DNA from: Mikania micrantha
Taxonomy: Eukaryota > Streptophyta > Magnoliopsida > Asterales > Asteraceae
Reading direction: 5' to 3'
Assembly: GCA_009363875.1 (NCBI GenBank)
Contig: CM018682.1
Span: 52,893,372 to 52,957,371, forward strand
DNA length: 64,000 nucleotides
This document shows positions 1-11,709 of this stretch, in pieces. The translations under genes were made by a program, and so were the position numbers. The notes below the pieces were generated by a model. That model was not told the DNA's origin. It did no database searches and saw nothing but the letters and a program-made list of their open reading frames with translations. The stretch's first letter is position 1, and each line of letters opens with the position of its first letter.

Positions 1-984
1 TTAGATTAGGATAACATCAAGTTCAAGTCCGTGAAGAAGATGTTCCTAAAACTACTTTTTGAAACCCAATACGGACATTATGAATTCTTAGTAATGCCGT
101 TCGGGGTAACAAATGCACCTACAATCTTTATGGACTTAATGAAACGAGTATGCAGACCCTATTTGGATAAATTCATGATCGTATTCATTGATGATATTCT
201 TATCTATTCCAAAAGTCTAAAGGATCATGAGCGGCCTTTAACTCAAATTGTCACTTTAATGAAACATGAGAAACTCTATGCCAAGTTCCCTAAATGCGAA
301 TTTTGGCTACGGGAGGTCCAGTTCTTGGGATATATAGTCAGTGCGAAAGGTATACAAGTTGATCCAAGCAAGATAGAGGCTATCAAGCGATGGCAAACAC
401 CTACCACTCCAACAGAAATCAGACAATTTCTAGGTTTGGCAGGGTACTACCATCGGTTGATAAGAAATTTTTCAAAAGTAGCGTTACCTTTAACAATGTT
501 AACCCATAAGGATAGAAAGTTCGACTGGTATCAGCCACAAGAGGAAGCATTTCAATTAATAAAACAAATACTTTGTAAGGCACCCATTCTTAGTCTACCT
601 GAAGGTACAGAAGACTTTGTGGTCTACTATGATGCTTCTAGACAAGGATTGCGAGCTGTACTCATGCAAAGGGATATGGTAATTGCATATGCTTCTTGGC
701 AACTAAACATACATGAAAGAAATTATACAACTCATGATCTAGAATTAGAAGCTGTAGTGTTCGCACTAAAAATATGTAGACATTATCTTTATGGTACAAA
801 CTGCACGATATACACAGACCACAAGAGTCTTCAACATATTCTACATCATAAAATTCTTAACATGTGATAAAGGTGTTGGGTGGAACTCCTTAATGATTAT
901 GATTATGAGATTCGATATCACCAAGGCAAAGCAAATGTAGTTGCTGATGCCTTAATTCCCAAAGAGCAAGTAAAACCGAATTGA
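1..984 (+). pseudogene. pol: E1 Gypsy pol remnant: reverse transcriptase C-terminal half and RNase H
   Basis: The open stretch 31-867 begins inside RT, just before the VMPFG motif. The RT catalytic motif reads FIDDILIYS at residues 52-60 (nt 184 on), so both aspartates are present. The RT thumb follows, then RNase H, which starts near residue 197 (YYDAS) and includes [15 protein letters not shown] and [10 protein letters not shown]. Two adjacent stops, TGA and TAA at about 865-870, replace the usual Arg-Gln of the [12 protein letters not shown] segment; both fit single C-to-T changes. The frame then reads on through [13 protein letters not shown] to a stop near 984. The N-terminal half of RT, protease and gag lie outside the window. 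Family: Ty3/Gypsy, most like plant Tekay/Del chromoviruses. Non-functional. Confidence 0.93.
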
Positions 985-1129
985 GCTCAAAGTTTCTAGT
1001 ATAACCATTAAAACCAGATTATTACCCCAGATACGTGAAGATCAACAACAAGCCTTGCAAGAATCAAACCTAGAGGAGGAAGGATTACAAGGATTAGTTA
1101 AACGATTAGAGACACAACCTCACAATGTA

Positions 1130-2464
1130 TTGTACTTCAACAATCGAGTGTGGGTTCCTTATTTTTGGCAATTTGCGACAAACAATTTTGAATGAAGCTC
1201 ATAAGTCCAAATACTCTATTCATCGAAGAGGTGATAAAATGTATTATGATCTTTGTGATTATTATTGGTGAATTCGTATGAAGAAAGACAACGCATTTTA
1301 TGTGAACAAATGTCTTACATGTCTGATGGTAAAGGCATAGCATCGAAAACGTTCCGGCTTATTGAAACAACCCGAAATTTCCATGTGGAAATAGGAGCAA
1401 ATTTCTATGGATTTCATTACGATGTTACCAAGAACTTCATGAAATCATGATTCCATATGGTTATTGTAGACAGAATAACAAAGTTTGCTCATTTCATACC
1501 TATTCATGAAGATTATACTATGGATAGACTTGCTAAACTATACATAGATGAAATAGTAACGCGACATGGAGTACATATCTCAATCATCTCTGATAGGGAC
1601 CGTAGGTTCACGTCTAGGTTCTCGTAGACACTCCATAATGCTTTGTGTACAAAAATTTACATGAGCATGACTTACCATCCTCAAACAGATGGAAAAACAA
1701 ACCGTACTAACCAAACTTTGGATGATATGCTCAGAAGGTGTGTCATTGACTTTGGTGGTAGCTGGGATATTCATCTTCCACTGACTGAATTCTAATACAA
1801 CAATAGCTATCATACGAGTATCAAGTCTGCCCCTTTTGAAGCATTGTACGGAAGAAAGTGCAGATCACCTATCTGTTGGTCTGAGATCGGGGAGAGTCAA
1901 ATAATAGGCCCCGAATATATTCAAGAACTCATAGACAAAATTATGCTTATTCGTAAGCGAATGAAGACTGCTCAAGATCGGCAAAAGAGTTATGCCGACA
2001 ATAGTAGAAAACTTCAGGAATTCCATGTGGGTGACCGAGTTATGTTAAAAGTCTCTCATTGGAAGGGTATTTTTAGATTTGGGAAACGAGGAAAGCTTGC
2101 ACCACCATATGTGGAACCTTTTAAAATCCTTGAAAGGATATAATCGGTAGCATATAGACTTGAGTTACCTCTCTAGCTTAACAATATTCTTGATGTATTA
2201 CACGTCTCGAGTCTTAAGAAATGCTTACTCGAGGAATCACTAGCTGTACATGTTGAGGAAGTACAAATTGATGAAAAGCTGCAATTTACAAAGGAACCAG
2301 TGGAAGTAATGGATCGTATCGTTAAGAAACTCAAACGAAGTCGAATACCAATTGCGAAAATCAGGTGGAACTCTAAGCTCGGACCTGAGTTTACTTGGGA
2401 ACGCGAGGATCACATGATGGAAACGTATCCCCATCTATTTTCGCACAAAACTGATTCTATGTAA
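1130..2464 (+). pseudogene. pol: E1 Gypsy integrase and C-terminal tail, degraded
   Basis: This is the continuation of the E1 pol. An HHCC zinc region is readable over 1170-1375 in shifting frames (AHKSKYSIHR, then a cysteine pair). The catalytic core starts near 1456 and contains ISIISDRD (second Asp, about 1585) and TYHPQTDG. The glutamate expected just after PQTDG is Asn at 1700-1702, so the DDE triad is broken. Stops lie near 1625 and 1794. The stretch from 1844 ([11 protein letters not shown]) to 2143 is open and holds the GDRVMLKVSHWKG and GKLAPPYV motifs. A tail with FTWEREDHM ends at the stop 2462-2464, next to the LTR. The tail resembles the chromodomain end of Tekay/Del elements. 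Confident as integrase; clade is inference. Confidence 0.92.
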
Positions 2465-3399
2465 CATTTCGTTCTTTACTGCGAGTTAATTTCCTAAATT
2501 CATCAACAAACATTTTAATTGATTAAATAAGGATTGAATATGTATATACATGTGAATATGTGTATATATGGAAGGAAATAACAAGATGAAAGAAATCAAG
2601 GGTCCAAAACTAAATTAACTTCAATTATATGATGAATTGAAGTAAAATAAGCAAATAACATAACCTAATCAAAGAATCCCTAAGTTCAATAAGTCAAATT
2701 GCGAAAATCTGCGTAAAGGCAATTCTGCATGCGTAATTAGCAAATTCATGACTACTCGAACTTCCTAATCACATTATAATCATAATGGAATGTAATTAGA
2801 AGCATGACAATGGTAGTTTATCATTATTAGAAATTCCTAGAATTATACGCGAAAAGCCGAACAAATGATTGCGAAAATGGCAAAAATCAAGCAAACCATG
2901 GATTTATTCCATGTCTATCACAATGTTCCATGTCTATCTCATACCATTTGGTCAAGGTTTCTACCACTTTCTTCCTTCCCCCAAACCCTCAATCTCAACC
3001 AAACCACTTCTGGAACCTTAAACACATCTCAACCATCAATTCTAATCAATTCCAAGTTTATTCAAGACCAAGAACAAGTGAAATCAAGAATCAAGCTTCC
3101 ATAGTGGAATTTTTGGTGATTTTTCAAGGAAATCCTTCACCAAGTTAGTTTCTAACTAAATTCTTGATTATAATAGCTTCATATGACTTAAACAAACATG
3201 TTTGAATGATTGGTGAATTTTCAAAATCATTAGAATTCAAAAACCCAATATAAGGATGATTTTGTTCAAAAACCAGATTTTTCAAAGTAGTCAAAATTGA
3301 GGTTTTTTTCACCAAACATTATATATACGTTAAAAACATTGATCTGGTTATTTTGGCTCGGCAAAAGTACAAAATAATCGAGTTTGGCACACAAAAATT

Positions 3400-3960
3400 T
3401 GGATGGCACACTGATGGGGCGAAGCGGTCGGGCGTGGCCCCAACATGACACAGACTTGGTCCCTACGTGGCACGGGCGCGGCCCAGCGTGGCTCCCATTC
3501 CTGGGCAAAGGAGATCACGACCAAGGGCTAGCCGAGAACTCTCGGTATCCCTGGCCCCCGAGCATAATGAAGTCGCGACCACGAATGGCTCGGCCATAAC
3601 CGAGGCATCATCAGCCATTGCCAGGGAAACGCAACTCGTGACCAGTCCTTGGCCGGCCAACCTCGACCATCACCGAGCCAACCTGACCATGGCCCGGTTG
3701 TTGCCGAGGAAACTGAGCCATGGCGTGGCCATGGCCTAGCCATCCAACCACTGCCCCAGCCAAGTATCCAGTGGCCCAGGCCAATGAGCCACCACCACAG
3801 CACCACCGAGCCAGCGCCGAAGAGCCACCCGCCGGCTACCGGCCACCGGTCGGACTCTGGCCAAATTCCGGCCAAAACTCCGGCGAGGGTCACCGCCGTG
3901 GAATATTTCGGTGAATGTTCCGGCCAAAAGGAATATTCCGAGGAATATTTCGGTAGAAAC
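3400..3960. other. GC-rich block inside the E1 LTR
   Basis: A block of about 560 bp, rich in GGCC and CCATGG-type words, lies in an otherwise AT-rich LTR. Open frames exist on both strands and overlap each other fully. None shows a known domain and codon use looks random, so I treat them as by-products of low stop-codon frequency. It may be a CpG-rich U3 control region; that is inference. Confidence 0.6.
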
Positions 3961-5033
3961 CCTAATTTTGTCTGTTTTGCGTTTTAGACTGCGTTTCGCG
4001 CTCCGGTTCGCAATTCGATGATCCGTTTTCAATAAAAAGGACATATTTTGAATCGATCTTGCATTCCGGACTAGATTTCGCGAATCATTTTGCTATCCGG
4101 TGACCCGATTTTTATCTGATTTGTGATTAAAACTTCGGTTTCAATACAAGGTTCAGTTTGCACATTGTTTTTTAAGACGGAAACTTATTCTTAAACGATT
4201 TTGCGTTCCGGACTCGATTTTGCAATCAATTTGGTAATATAGAAACCCGATTTTTGATCTGAAAATCGTCTAAGATTCTGGTTTTAACAATGGGATGCAA
4301 TTATCATTAATTTACATTCAAATGAGTATAAGAACTCAATTACTAATCAAAATCAGTGATTTTAAAATTACAAATTAACTGATAATCTTATTACATTGAT
4401 ACTGAATAAATACGTAATTCAGAATCAGTTTGATGAATCGGTTTACATTATCCTTGATATTTAATATCAAGGAATGTTCTCGTTGTCAAAATTGGATACA
4501 AAGAACTTATAGGACCTTAATGATATGCAGAATTCACTTGAGGCTGTGTGTAACATTGCAACAACACAAGTGAGTTTCATAGTTCCCCTTTTAATTTTTT
4601 TTCTAAAACTCAGGGTTTGCATTACAAATACATTATGGTTGCCTGATTCAATTACAATGACATGCTTATATGTTGCTTGTGCATTTCAACTCTTGTTTGA
4701 TGATTGCATGAAAATTATACCATGCTATCGTAAAAGTCCTCACATAACAATTGTAACTAATAAACTCAGGAAGGAGCCGAATAATAACAATGATAGTACA
4801 ATCAGGCTGACAACCCCATTCACGGGTATATAACTCTACCCTGGTGTAAATACCTGTTACCATTTATTACATTACAGGATAACAGCTTAACACAACGATA
4901 GGAATTAAGAGTGAGGCTAAGGTCTTACCTTCCGGTATTAACGCTAATTACATTACAGTCACATAGGTTTTGATTATGGGTTTTAATGGTGAATCATATT
5001 CATAAAGTTGAGTATGCCTGCATATTCGACATG

Positions 5034-5085
5034 TCATATCATATCATATCATATCATATCATATCATATCATATCATATCATATC
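5034..5085. repeat. Pentanucleotide microsatellite (CATAT)n
   Basis: About ten near-perfect tandem copies of CATAT lie in the E1 LTR. The matching place in the E7 LTR (about 20813) has only two or three copies, so the array expanded after the LTRs diverged. Confidence 0.95.
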
Positions 5086-5430
5086 ACATTATCATATCTA
5101 TGAACTCACAAGCATTCTTGCTTATCTTTTATATTACAAAACCTTTTTTAGGAAGGAGGTAACAAGTGCGAGAGTGTGGATGCACGATCACAAGACACGT
5201 TTGGTAACTCTTAAGTAGTTAATGTTGTTTAAGAATTTTGAAACTTAATGTGTAATATTTTAATTATGATGTAATATGTAGTGTGTATGGTTTGCCATGG
5301 ATGTATCATACCAATGTAACAATGAGTCACACCCATCTCGGAGACCTCACCATCAAGCTTCCGCGACACATTACAACAGTTACCAACTTCAGGTGTCATT
5401 CAGTGACTATATCAGGTAAAGTGAGAGATG

Positions 5431-6320
5431 GGGGTCTGCAAATTTCGTTGGTTATGAAGGAGCAACTGCACTTCCCCAATGGTTTGAAGGCATTATGAGC
5501 ACGTTCCTTCATTCTGACTGCCCTGAGAACCTTCAGGTTCGTTATGCCATACGTGAAAAACAAACTATGGGTTTGGATGCTGCACTTGCTTTGACCTGGT
5601 CTAAGGTTAACCAACTTATGATCGAAGAATTCTGTCCTCGTATCCAAATGAGGAAGCTTGAAGCTGAATTCTGGGAGCTCAAGCAAGGTAGTGGAGAGAG
5701 CATTATTTATACGAACCGTTTTCACGAACTCAGTTTGCTTGTGCCACACTTGGTGGCCCCTTTGTCTCGGGCCATTGATAAGTATATTGATGGTCTTCCT
5801 ATGCAAATCCAAGACACTGCTTTTGGTAGCAAGCCTACCACACTTGAAGATGCAATCGAACTTGCTGCAACCTTAACCAACAATCATGTCAAGGCTGGAA
5901 CTCTAACCATAAAGGGGGTAAAGATAGCTGAAACAAAGGACAACACTGATGAGCCTTCTAAGGAGGCCAAAATTGAACCTATCAAACCGAACCCTCACAA
6001 GCGAAAGGCTAGGAACTTCGCTATGACGAACCCTGCTATTCCGACTATCCCTGTGAACCAGCAAGCACGACTAAACACAAACAAGAAAACTTATGTGGGA
6101 GTCCAAATACTTTACCAATGAACCACCAACCATCAACACCTGTCATTTCAACCATAGCAAATGGAAGTGCATGCTTGAGTGCGTTAACCCTAATCATTTT
6201 AGAAACCAATGCCCAAGGATTGCGGGCAATAACCAAAGGGTAGCTCGTGCTCGAACTTTTCAACTAATTGCTCAATATGCTCAACCTGATCAGGACGTGT
6301 TGAATGGTATGTTCTGATCA
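5431..6320 (+). pseudogene. gag: E2 Gypsy gag fragment with zinc knuckle
   Basis: Gag homology starts mid-domain at about 5437 (GYEGATALPQWFE), matching the E4 gag GSEGATGLLQWFE. It continues through SDCPENLQVRYA, the conserved EFCPR...KLEAEFWELKQ block and GLPMQIQDTAFGS, and reads open to 6121. About 13 residues around the usual KRALTWW segment are missing. After a frame change, 6093-6317 holds a CCHC zinc knuckle (cysteines spaced around NPNHFRNQCP) and the linker into protease. The natural N-terminus is absent: an LTR end abuts the domain directly. Capsid/nucleocapsid function is from family knowledge; this copy is dead. Confidence 0.9.
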
Positions 6321-6570
6321 ATGATTGTTGCTTTTGCGTTAATTGGCTTTTAGTGCTGACAGAATTTTTGTAACTTATAGCTTTGTGGTTTTACTTGGTA
6401 GAATACAAACTAGATTGGATAGACCATTTGACATAGTAATGGTTTACAGTAACTATATCAATAGTAACTACATTAAAAATGGTTGTATTGTGAACTTTAG
6501 GGATCACATTTCATTAATGGATCTTGCATCCACCCAGTTGTGTGCCAAAATCATCAAGTAGGGTAAACAT
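6318..6570 (+). pseudogene. pol: E2 Gypsy aspartic protease remnant
   Basis: Downstream of the E2 zinc knuckle, weak protease similarity can be read: an SFVV-type segment, a RLDRPFDIVMV strand, then CIVNFRDHISLMDLAS, matching the CIVNLNDHVFLIDL strand of the E4 protease. The D(S/T)G active site is not preserved. No RT follows within this copy. Confidence 0.7.
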
Positions 6571-6689
6571 GCAAGGCAAATTTCCGTTACGGGTGCACGC
6601 GGAACGAGAATTTGCAGTACATGTAAATCATATGAATGCGAGACAAAAGAAACAATTGTTGTGAACTTTGGATTATTAACTTAAACTCA

Positions 6690-7160
6690 ATAAAATTTTG
6701 GTTGAAAAGTATGAACTATACCCGTATGGCCAACTGCATGTAAACATCAACAAAGTGAAACATTTTTATGTTGTGCTGTATTGGTAGGTGATTGGTATGC
6801 TTTCAAAGTATTAGTGGTGTGGTGGGTTGGTTGCGGTATACCCTACATATAAGCACCAACAATACATTGGGAGTAGAACCGAAAGCTTGACCAATGTTAG
6901 GATTCATAGAATCAAATCTTGTCATCAAGGAACCTAATCTTAGTCAAAACTATATGGTTGAAAAGTATGAACTATGCCTATATGGTCAACTACATGTATA
7001 TATCAAACATTATATATTGTGTGGTATTGGTAGGCTATTGATATGTTTTCAAGTTATTGGTAGTATGGTGGCTTGGTTGCGGTATACCCTATATATAAGC
7101 ACCAACAGTACTTGAGGAGTAGAACTGAAAGCTTGATCAATGTTAGGATTGTAAATTTTA
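6690..7160 (+). repeat. Two tandem leader-type units carrying hairpins A1 and A2
   Basis: Two units with a period of 256 bp start near 6701 and 6957 (GTTGAAAAGTATGAACT in both). Each ends with the GCACCAACA...GAAAGCTTGA(C/T)CAATGTTAGG segment. The same segment occurs just before the E6 gag start (61381-61502), so this looks like an untranslated gag leader of an E6-like element that was duplicated here. Each unit has a hairpin: A1 at 6804-6869 (11 of 14 arm positions pair) and A2 at about 7048-7115 (weaker). Confidence 0.8.
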
Positions 7161-7599
7161 GTGTTATTATGAAGAGAACAAATCTTAGTTACAATTATAA
7201 GTTGAATCAGTTGATTTCTTTATACTAAGACTTGGGGGTATATTTTTATACTAATTCAATCAAAGGTCCTAGTGGTTCTTATATCGAGACAATTAAACTA
7301 TCGAAATGAAAACTTGAAAGAAAAATACATTACCTATCTACCTTCAGCTGGAAATTTTCAAATTCCAAATCCCATATCAAAAATCAACTTGTGATGTTAA
7401 CATTTAAAATGGTCTGATCTTATATGTCGTTAAAAATGTGAGACGCTAGTTTGTTATACAATAAAACAAGTTACATACATCTAATGATAAAGCTAATAAC
7501 ATCATAATACGTTATCTACGACCGTATTATTTGACGCACTTTCTAGTGATAACAAGCAATGAAACTTCATATGAAGAACGAAAACATGTTTCAAAAGAC
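7161..7599. other. No recognisable feature
   Basis: AT-rich sequence lies between the tandem leader repeat and the E3 RNase H remnant. The position inside a Gypsy element suggests it was RT coding sequence or a later insertion, but I cannot read any motif. Confidence 0.4.
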
Positions 7600-8345
7600 A
7601 TGACCTTGAACTTGATGTTGATATACTTGCCTTAAAGATTTGTAGAAACTATCTAAATGGTGTAAAGTGTGGCCTTCACCCATCAAAAAAGCCTTCAAAT
7701 CATCCTTAACCAAAAAGAATTCAACTTGAGGCAACGACGTGGGTCGAACTGCTTAACGTCTTCGATCGTGAGGATCGAATGTTGTAGCTGATGCACTAAG
7801 TCATAAGAGTTGTACCCCATTCCATAGTATTCGAATTTAAACTAATCTTCATAACAAGGTACTTGTGGTTCAACAAATATCTTTGACCTAAGGCAATTTG
7901 CATGTCTTGTGGTGTTCACTTTAATTAGAAACCAAGTTTCATAGTTGGTTTTACCTTCTGAATCATAATGATCTTTGACTCACATCCATGTATGAAACAC
8001 TCAAGTATCGTTATTCTATTCACCCTTGTACATACAAATGGTATAAGGACTTGCGAGTCTTCTATTGGTGTTCATTTAGCATCATGTCCGATCATGATGC
8101 TCGTTTTCGTGGCTCATTTTTGAGAACCTTATCACGGGTCGTTTATCACTCGATTCGATCCAATCTAATCCTTTGAACTTCCACTTGACTGAGCAAAAAT
8201 CACCAACTTTTCATATGTTGAACTTGAATATTCTTGTCTGACGAAAATCTAAAATTTACTTGGTATATGACAATATTAATCAAAAACAAAGTATCCACAT
8301 ATATTTCGCTATATTTCTCCTTCATTTCGGGACGAAATTCCTAAA
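7600..8345 (+). pseudogene. pol: E3 Gypsy RNase H and integrase, strongly decayed
   Basis: In shifting frames one can read an ALKIC(R)NYL segment of RNase H (about 7630), WVELLN (about 7740) and ADALSHKS (about 7785). An integrase zinc segment YRYSIHP...YKDLRVFYW lies at 8005-8070, and an SIMSDHDARF core fragment at about 8075-8110. The end, FGTKFLK (8325-8348), matches the F(R/G)DEIP tail seen before the LTR in related elements. Many stops and deletions; non-functional. It may be the 3' part of the same element as E2. Confidence 0.75.
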
Positions 8346-9511
8346 AGTAGAGAAGACTGTAACATTTTAGTTATTTATAAGATTCATTTATCTTTATTAA
8401 ATAATGTACGACATCATTTCAAATTTTCTTCTATGAGTTATTATACATATATATGTATAGTTATACAAGTATATTTATGTATACTTATACATATATGGAA
8501 CCAAATTTAAACATCCTTAATATACATATACATGTATGTATATGTATGTATTTAAAATTTCACAAGTTAAGGAATAACATATTTTTAAAGATACTTATAT
8601 ATTTATAATAAGCTTTATAAGGTTTAGAACTTATTTGTACATAAATAAATTAAACAAATAAATAAAATTTCACTATAAAATTTTAATCACAAAACATTTT
8701 ATTAAATAAATAAAACCTTTATAAAATTTTAAATACTTTTATAATACGCTTTAAATAAATAAATAACTTTGTTTTATCTATATAAAATTTATAAACATCA
8801 TAAAAATATAACTAAATTAGTTATATTAGTTTTAGGGAATTTAAATAAATTACAAAAATTTTTATAACAATTTGAAACATTTTTTATAAAGTTAAAAGGT
8901 TAAAAGTGCTACTTCTGAAACTACAACTAAGGGGAAAACAAAGAGGGACCATTTCGGCCACATCTTCAAAGTTCCTTTCCCTTCACCGATGGATCTTCCC
9001 CTCCTACCCGTTCACCCACATTCCAACCCGGTTTCAAATCCACTCAGTTACAGACATTTTACAGCTAATAAAATCAGAATTTGGCAATCAGCAAGTAAGG
9101 TTATTAACATCAAATTGACCCGTAAATTCACTCCAAAATTAGGAACAACGAGACCGAATTCAAAACCATATAAATCGTGTATAAAAACCCAACTAACTCG
9201 ACCGAAACAATCCATTGATCATTTCCAAACTTTCTATGATCGCAAACTACACAGACAAACGTCCTAATATGCGAATCAATATAAAAAATAACCAGGCCGA
9301 TCGAGTCTACGTTCTACAGTCGAACATCATCTAAACATACCTATAGGTTAGTGTTTTGTAATCATTTGATTCGATTTAAAAAAAATTAAAAGCCCCATGA
9401 TTGGATTACATTCGAATTTGGAATGAGATCGAGATTAGGGTTCGGTTCTTATGTACAGAGAATAAGGGAAAGCGTCCGCATTATGTTAAAACAATTTCGG
9501 GTGAAACTAGT

Positions 9512-9585
9512 TCGTTCTCAGGGCTCCAGACCAACTGGTTGGAGCTTGTGATTTCAAAGTGATGGTCCCGGGTTTGAATCCGTAT
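9512..9585 (+). other. tRNA-like A-box/B-box module in the E3 LTR
   Basis: An A-box-like CAACTGGTTGGAGC is followed some 35 nt later by GGGTTTGAATCCG, one base from the B-box consensus GGTTCGANNCC. It is not a tRNA gene, because no complete cloverleaf can be drawn. It resembles the head of a tRNA-derived SINE. A similar module lies at the equivalent place in the E6 LTR (58230-58285). Confidence 0.5.
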
Positions 9586-9716
9586 TGTGGCGGTTTGAAA
9601 CATTTTTTTTTTTATTTTCAGTATAACTTTTATTCTAAAACTAATTTTAACTTCTGTTTACACAGAAATTTTTTATAAATTTAAATCTGTAAGTATGATT
9701 AGGAATTTTTTTTCCT

Positions 9717-9719
9717 GAA

Positions 9720-9763
<44 letters not shown>

Positions 9764-9765
9764 TA
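9717..9765. repeat. (AAT)n microsatellite
   Basis: About 15 tandem AAT units. On the other strand they give a meaningless poly-Tyr open frame. Confidence 0.95.
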
Positions 9766-9875
9766 ATAAAATAAAAATAATAATAACAACAATAACAAAT
9801 ATATAATGTTTAAGTTATTATTTTCAAATAAGTATCTCTTACATGAATATTTTATTTTTATAAAAATTGTATACA

Positions 9876-9877
9876 CC

Positions 9878-9914
<37 letters not shown>
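9876..9914. repeat. (TA)n tract left of the MITE
   Basis: An alternating TA tract broken by one TACA. It directly borders the left end of the MITE pair. Confidence 0.9.
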
Positions 9915-10390
9915 GGAGATGGTTCGAATGTTAACCATTTTTTATTGTGATGACCGAATAACTACATCTTATTACTTTGGGTCCCACATTAAAATAAATA
10001 TAAATGTGTATGTATTTTCTTATTTTTTATTAATGTAAGTGGGCCCTACATTAATTTTAAAAAAAAAAGAAAAAACATACACCTTTAGATTTACTTAAGT
10101 GTGGGGCCCAAAGTAAGAAGATGTAGTTATATATAGGGAGATGATCAAATGTTAACCCATGTTTATTGCGTTAACCGAATAACTACATCTTGTTAGTTTG
10201 GGCCCCACACTAAAGTAAATATAAAGGTGTAGGTTTGTTTTTAATTAATGTATGGCCCACTTACATTAATAAAAAAAATAAGAAAATACTTATACCTTTA
10301 AATTTATTTTAATATGGGTCCCAAAGTAATAAGATGTAGTTATTCGGTCATCGCAATAAGGAATGGTTAACATTCGAACCATCCTATATA
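9911..10390. mobile_element. Two adjacent fold-back MITEs
   Basis: The outer ends are inverted copies: left TATAGGAGATGGTTCGAATG, right complement TATAGGATGGTTCGAATG. The pairing continues for about 130 bp through GATGACCGAATAACTACATC and TTACTTTGGG. Internally a second set of arms starts near 10130 (ATAGGGAGATGATCAAATG) and pairs with the right end. A further right arm at about 10075-10130 pairs with the left unit but lacks its outermost part. This fits two members of one family, the left with a truncated right end. Flanking TA tracts mean the target duplication (TA?) cannot be defined. No transposase is present, so it is non-autonomous. Superfamily not assigned. Confidence 0.85.
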
Positions 10391-10404
10391 TATATATATA
10401 TATG
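10387..10404. repeat. (TA)n tract right of the MITE
   Basis: A short alternating TA tract abutting the right MITE end. Confidence 0.85.
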
Positions 10405-10486
10405 TTAGTAACTTATGATAAATTATATTTCAAATAATCCTAACCATACTTTGTTAATATACAAATAATTCATATATTGTTATAAA

Positions 10487-10491
<5 letters not shown>

Positions 10492-10540
<49 letters not shown>
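10492..10540. repeat. (TA)n microsatellite
   Basis: About 24 alternating TA units within the AT-rich middle of the E3 LTR. Confidence 0.95.
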
Positions 10541-10542
<2 letters not shown>

Positions 10543-11709
10543 AACCTTTGTTTCAAACTTATATAAATAAGTTTTTTTTTAAAAAATCGATTTATTTTAA
10601 ATACGATACTATTAAACTTCGCTACAGATTATTAAATCATAGTAATGTATTGATATTGTTATTCAAAAATCTTTAAAACTATTTTAGATTTATAATCTTT
10701 AATTTCTTTAATCTTAAAACATTATAAGGTTTACATTTTAAAGAATTTAAAACTTTAGAAATTTTATTACAAATTAAATGTAAATGTTTACACCAAAAGC
10801 CAGTGAGATTTCATATCACTTTAATAAAAGAAATTGTTACATATTCAAACTATACCAAAACAAAACAAACTCGATGAACTATCTAAACTTAGGGATTTCT
10901 TTGAGACATAGCTACATTAGCTTATAGTTGATGAACTATCTAGGTTGATTATGATTGTGTTTGGGATACAACTTGAGCTACAACTTGAAAATTATTGTGC
11001 CATAGCTATCTCACCTATCAAGATGAGTCTTCATAGCCCCTCTTTAACTTGTTTCGAACTTTTGGGGTGAAAATGTAACATTGAACTTATCTTTAACTTA
11101 TGTCCATGGGAACTTAGATTTGTGACCAAAACTGTAGTGCGAACTTAGCTTGAGCATGCATTGATCACAATTTATCTTTAGTAAACTATGGTAGATCCAT
11201 TGGACCGACCATCCCACTGTTTGTTGACTTGAATTCGGTCCTCCATGCTGATTGTTTACTACTTTGCTATTGTTATGAATGCTAGCTTGGTCAAACACCA
11301 TTTGTTAACATTATTTGATATGCGTACGGTTTAATTACATGTTTTAGTTCATATTGGCTTATTATCACATGTGACAACTTATCTTTTATTAAACTATTTG
11401 TTTTATGTTTGCTTAAACCTATGAAGCTCACCAACTCTTTGTAGATGACCTTGATTTTAAACATGTTTCATGTGGAAATGCAAACTAAGCATGCTTTGGA
11501 CCTAATTTTAGTATTTATCAATCCGTTATGTTGAAGTTGAATTGATGTAATTGTTAGGGTTAAATATTTTGACTATGTATTGAATGTTAGAATTAAATGT
11601 TTGAATTTATTGAAATGTCTTTTATGTAATTACAACTTTATACCTTGTTCTATGAACAACCTACACTTCGTAGCGCCCCGATGTTTCCGCCATCGGTCGG
11701 GGTGTTACA

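Larger units (their letters stand above)
2460..5430 (+). mobile_element. E1 3' LTR (Gypsy)
   Basis: The LTR start TGTAACATTTCG overlaps the stop codon of the E1 pol, as in related elements. The right end is less certain: similarity to the E7 LTR end (20555-21147), including a shared CATCTCGGAGAC segment, runs to about 5430, where gag-like coding sequence begins abruptly. The LTR would be about 2.97 kb. It holds a GC-rich block (3400-3960), a CATAT microsatellite (5034-5085) and a hairpin at 4818-4851. Open frames within it are short or overlapping and look like composition effects. No second LTR copy is visible here. Confidence 0.75.
8358..11709 (+). mobile_element. E3 3' LTR (Gypsy), 3352 bp
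   Basis: A purine-rich tract AGTAGAGAAGAC (8346-8357) precedes TGTAACATTTTAG. The LTR ends CGGTCGGGGTGTTACA at 11709, immediately followed by minus-strand Gypsy integrase sequence, so E3 inserted there; the downstream flank is TCTCA. Layout from the left: AT-rich start, tRNA-like boxes (9512-9585), AT-rich part with an (AAT)n array and the double MITE, then an 11.0-11.7 kb end resembling the end of the E6 LTR. No coding content. Confidence 0.85.

Noticed and set aside
3266..4044. Several overlapping open frames on both strands in the GC-rich block
   Set aside because: They overlap each other in opposite senses, have no known motif and low-complexity composition. Few stop codons are expected by chance in such GC-rich DNA.
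9673..9897. Minus-strand open frame rich in Tyr
   Set aside because: It is the translation of the (AAT)n microsatellite and adjoining AT repeats.
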